In this document: in pieces, positions 62,716 through 64,000 of the stretch
How the letters are laid out: every line of letters starts with the position of its first letter
Position numbering within the stretch: the stretch's first letter is position 1
From: Telopea speciosissima
Lineage: Eukaryota; Streptophyta; Magnoliopsida; Proteales; Proteaceae
DNA length: 64,000 nucleotides
Reading direction: 5' to 3'
NCBI RefSeq assembly: GCF_018873765.1
Contig: NC_057922.1
Span: forward strand, 17,063,563 to 17,127,562
Notes under the pieces: model-generated
Seen by the model: the letters and a program-made list of their open reading frames with translations, nothing else
Databases searched by the model: none
What the model was told of the DNA's origin: nothing
Position numbers and translations under genes: made by a program

Positions 62716-62847
62716 TCACAAAAACTCCAAAACTGTCAATTCTCTTACAAGAATTTGAAGTAGCTCAAGAACATGGTTGATGTGCTTGTCATGCATGCAT
62801 GCATGCATGCTCTAACCTAAGCTCCAATCCCCTATAAGAAACTCCAT
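62716..62847 (-). promoter_or_regulatory. Upstream ORFs in the CMF leader, over a (CATG)n tract
   Basis: The tract at 62790-62810 holds five ATGs spaced 4 nt apart on the minus strand, so all three frames are opened. The longest uORF, 62808-62716, encodes 30 aa (starts MHACMHDKHINHV, ends LTVLEFL). An overlapping uORF ends TAA and codes 19 aa from 62804. A separate 11-aa uORF (MEFLIGDWSLG) lies at 62847-62812. All end before the main ATG at 62673. Transcription from here is inferred from the TATA box at 63012. Confidence 0.6.
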
Positions 62848-63001
62848 TAGAGAAACAAGAATGAAAAAGGATCAGACAAAGAGAGAAAAGACGAAGAAGA
62901 AGAGACAAATGGATAAGGAGGTTTTATTTTTATTTATTTTTATTATTTTTAGAAATTATTTATAGGACGTTAGCGAAGAAAATGGAGGGGTTTGGTATTG
63001 G

Positions 63002-63012
63002 TATTTATATAG
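63002..63012 (-). promoter_or_regulatory. CMF gene TATA box
   Basis: CTATATAAATA on the minus strand, about 330 bp upstream of the start codon. It predicts a start of transcription near 62975 and a 300-nt leader. Confidence 0.6.
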
Positions 63013-63439
63013 TGACTTTGATTTACGTACTTCGCCTCATGAGGTAATTCCGAGCTTAACGCAGGACCGCTGAGCTTCCTCTTAGCCAGCGTGGCCTGAA
63101 CTATACCCAGCCAGCAATATGTTGACGCGTGTCTCTTTTTCTGATGTGGCATTTTTGCTGACTTGTCACCTCACACCCCCAGTGTGTCTAATCCTGTTTC
63201 TTTGTTATTTATAGCTTTAAACTGTCCACAAAGAAAATGTATTGACCAAGCCCCCCCCCCCCCCCCAACCACCCCAACGCACGAAACCAATACGCTTTGT
63301 ATATTTGTACTAACCACTAACTAATGACTTCAAATACACTACTACTCCTCGTGGATAAAATTTTAAGTGAAATCACCAAAATAGCCCCCTTAAATATGTA
63401 TTTGGACCTTGGAGTTAAGGGTGTATGAACCGGGTATTT

Positions 63440-63720
63440 GGTTCAGTTCCAAGGAGTGTTGATATGATCTGGCTGGAATCGGATCGAGTCTCGCCTTGGT
63501 TCTGAAAATCAGTACTTGTACTAAACCTGTTCAACTCCGGTTAGGTTTCAAGGAGTGCTGGTATGACCCAGACCGAGTCTCACTTTGGTAATGAAAATCG
63601 GTACTCGTACCGAACTTGTTTGGTTCTAGTTTGATTTCAAGGAATGTTTGTGTGATCCAGAACCAGACCGAGTCCTGCCTCGATTGTGTAAATCGGTACT
63701 CGATCATACCGAACCTATTC
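63440..63720. repeat. Three imperfect tandem units of about 90 bp
   Basis: Each unit has TTCAAGGAGTG / TTCCAAGGAGTG, a GATCCAGA / GACCCAGAC word, CCGAGTC and AATCGGTACTCGTACCGAAC-like text. No coding content. Nothing else is seen from 63013 to 63439 except a C run at about 63250-63266. Confidence 0.75.
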
Positions 63721-63760
63721 GGTTCTGGTTCCTACACGGTTACAGTTCCTGTACTTGGTT

Positions 63761-63806
63761 TATACTATATACATAGTATAATATATTATACTATGTATAT
63801 AGTATA
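63761..63806. repeat. Perfect 46-bp AT palindrome
   Basis: TATACTATATACATAGTATA, a central ATATAT, then the exact inverse. The following 100 bp (to about 63920) is an AT-rich array of related TATAGTATAAT words. Confidence 0.92.
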
Positions 63807-64000
63807 ATATATTATACTATGATAGTATATTTATAAAATTGAATAGTAATATTAGTAATATATATTATAATGTATTAATATTATAGTGTATTTATATATT
63901 AATATTATACTATAATATATCGATACCCAAATCCAATTTGGTTTCGATTCCAACCATTGGTTTCTATACTTGAACTTGGAAAGTAACCAAGTCCTACTTT

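Overview
The window is nuclear DNA from a flowering plant. It has split genes with GT-AG introns, plant-only protein families (a CCT-domain CMF regulator, a WIYLD/SET-domain SUVR protein, a DUF3527 protein), Au-type SINEs, L1 and RTE LINEs, LTR remnants and many MITEs. Long introns full of repeats suggest a mid-sized to large woody-dicot-like genome. I cannot name the species; a basal eudicot or magnoliid is only a guess.

Four genes are well supported, all on the minus strand. (1) 3027-5943: cytosolic ribosomal protein uL14 (RPL23), 4 exons, 140 aa, with a telo-box and TATA box upstream. (2) 18664-30328: a SUVR1/2/4-type SET-domain protein, 7 coding exons, about 879 aa, with introns full of repeats. 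(3) 43646-46631: a DUF3527 protein, 2 coding exons, 660 aa, with a probable 5' UTR intron reaching about 48 kb. (4) 55320-62673: a CCT-motif (CMF) protein, 5 coding exons, 397 aa; its 4.1-kb first intron and 1.4-kb last intron hold several repeats. I rebuilt the exon joins by reading splice sites and checking phase across every junction. A tiny two-exon plus-strand candidate at 48460-48801 is speculative.

The rest is mostly mobile-element debris, some with readable insertion history. There is a 1.47-kb Mutator-like element with about 245-bp terminal inverted repeats (TIRs) and a perfect 9-bp target-site duplication (TSD) at 7318-8784. A gag-protease fragment with a lost catalytic Asp and a frameshift lies at 9842-11350. 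An RTE LINE (12478-14960) is split by a 724-bp element with an 8-bp TSD. L1 remnants lie at 0.9-2.3, 15.5-17.0 and 33.2-34.9 kb, the last inside a hAT-like MITE. Solo LTRs lie at 23680-24928 and 40572-41789. Three Au SINEs and four copies of one hAT-like MITE family are present. A plastid atpF fragment has been inserted at 17750-18200.

The most interesting part is the CMF gene. Its last intron carries an inverted repeat with 400-bp arms. Its first intron carries a 112-bp foldback. The intron that splits the CCT domain starts with a CT microsatellite at a weak 5' splice site. Its leader has a (CATG)n tract that places upstream AUGs in all three frames. The SUVR gene, from a family that silences transposons, is itself loaded with intronic repeats.
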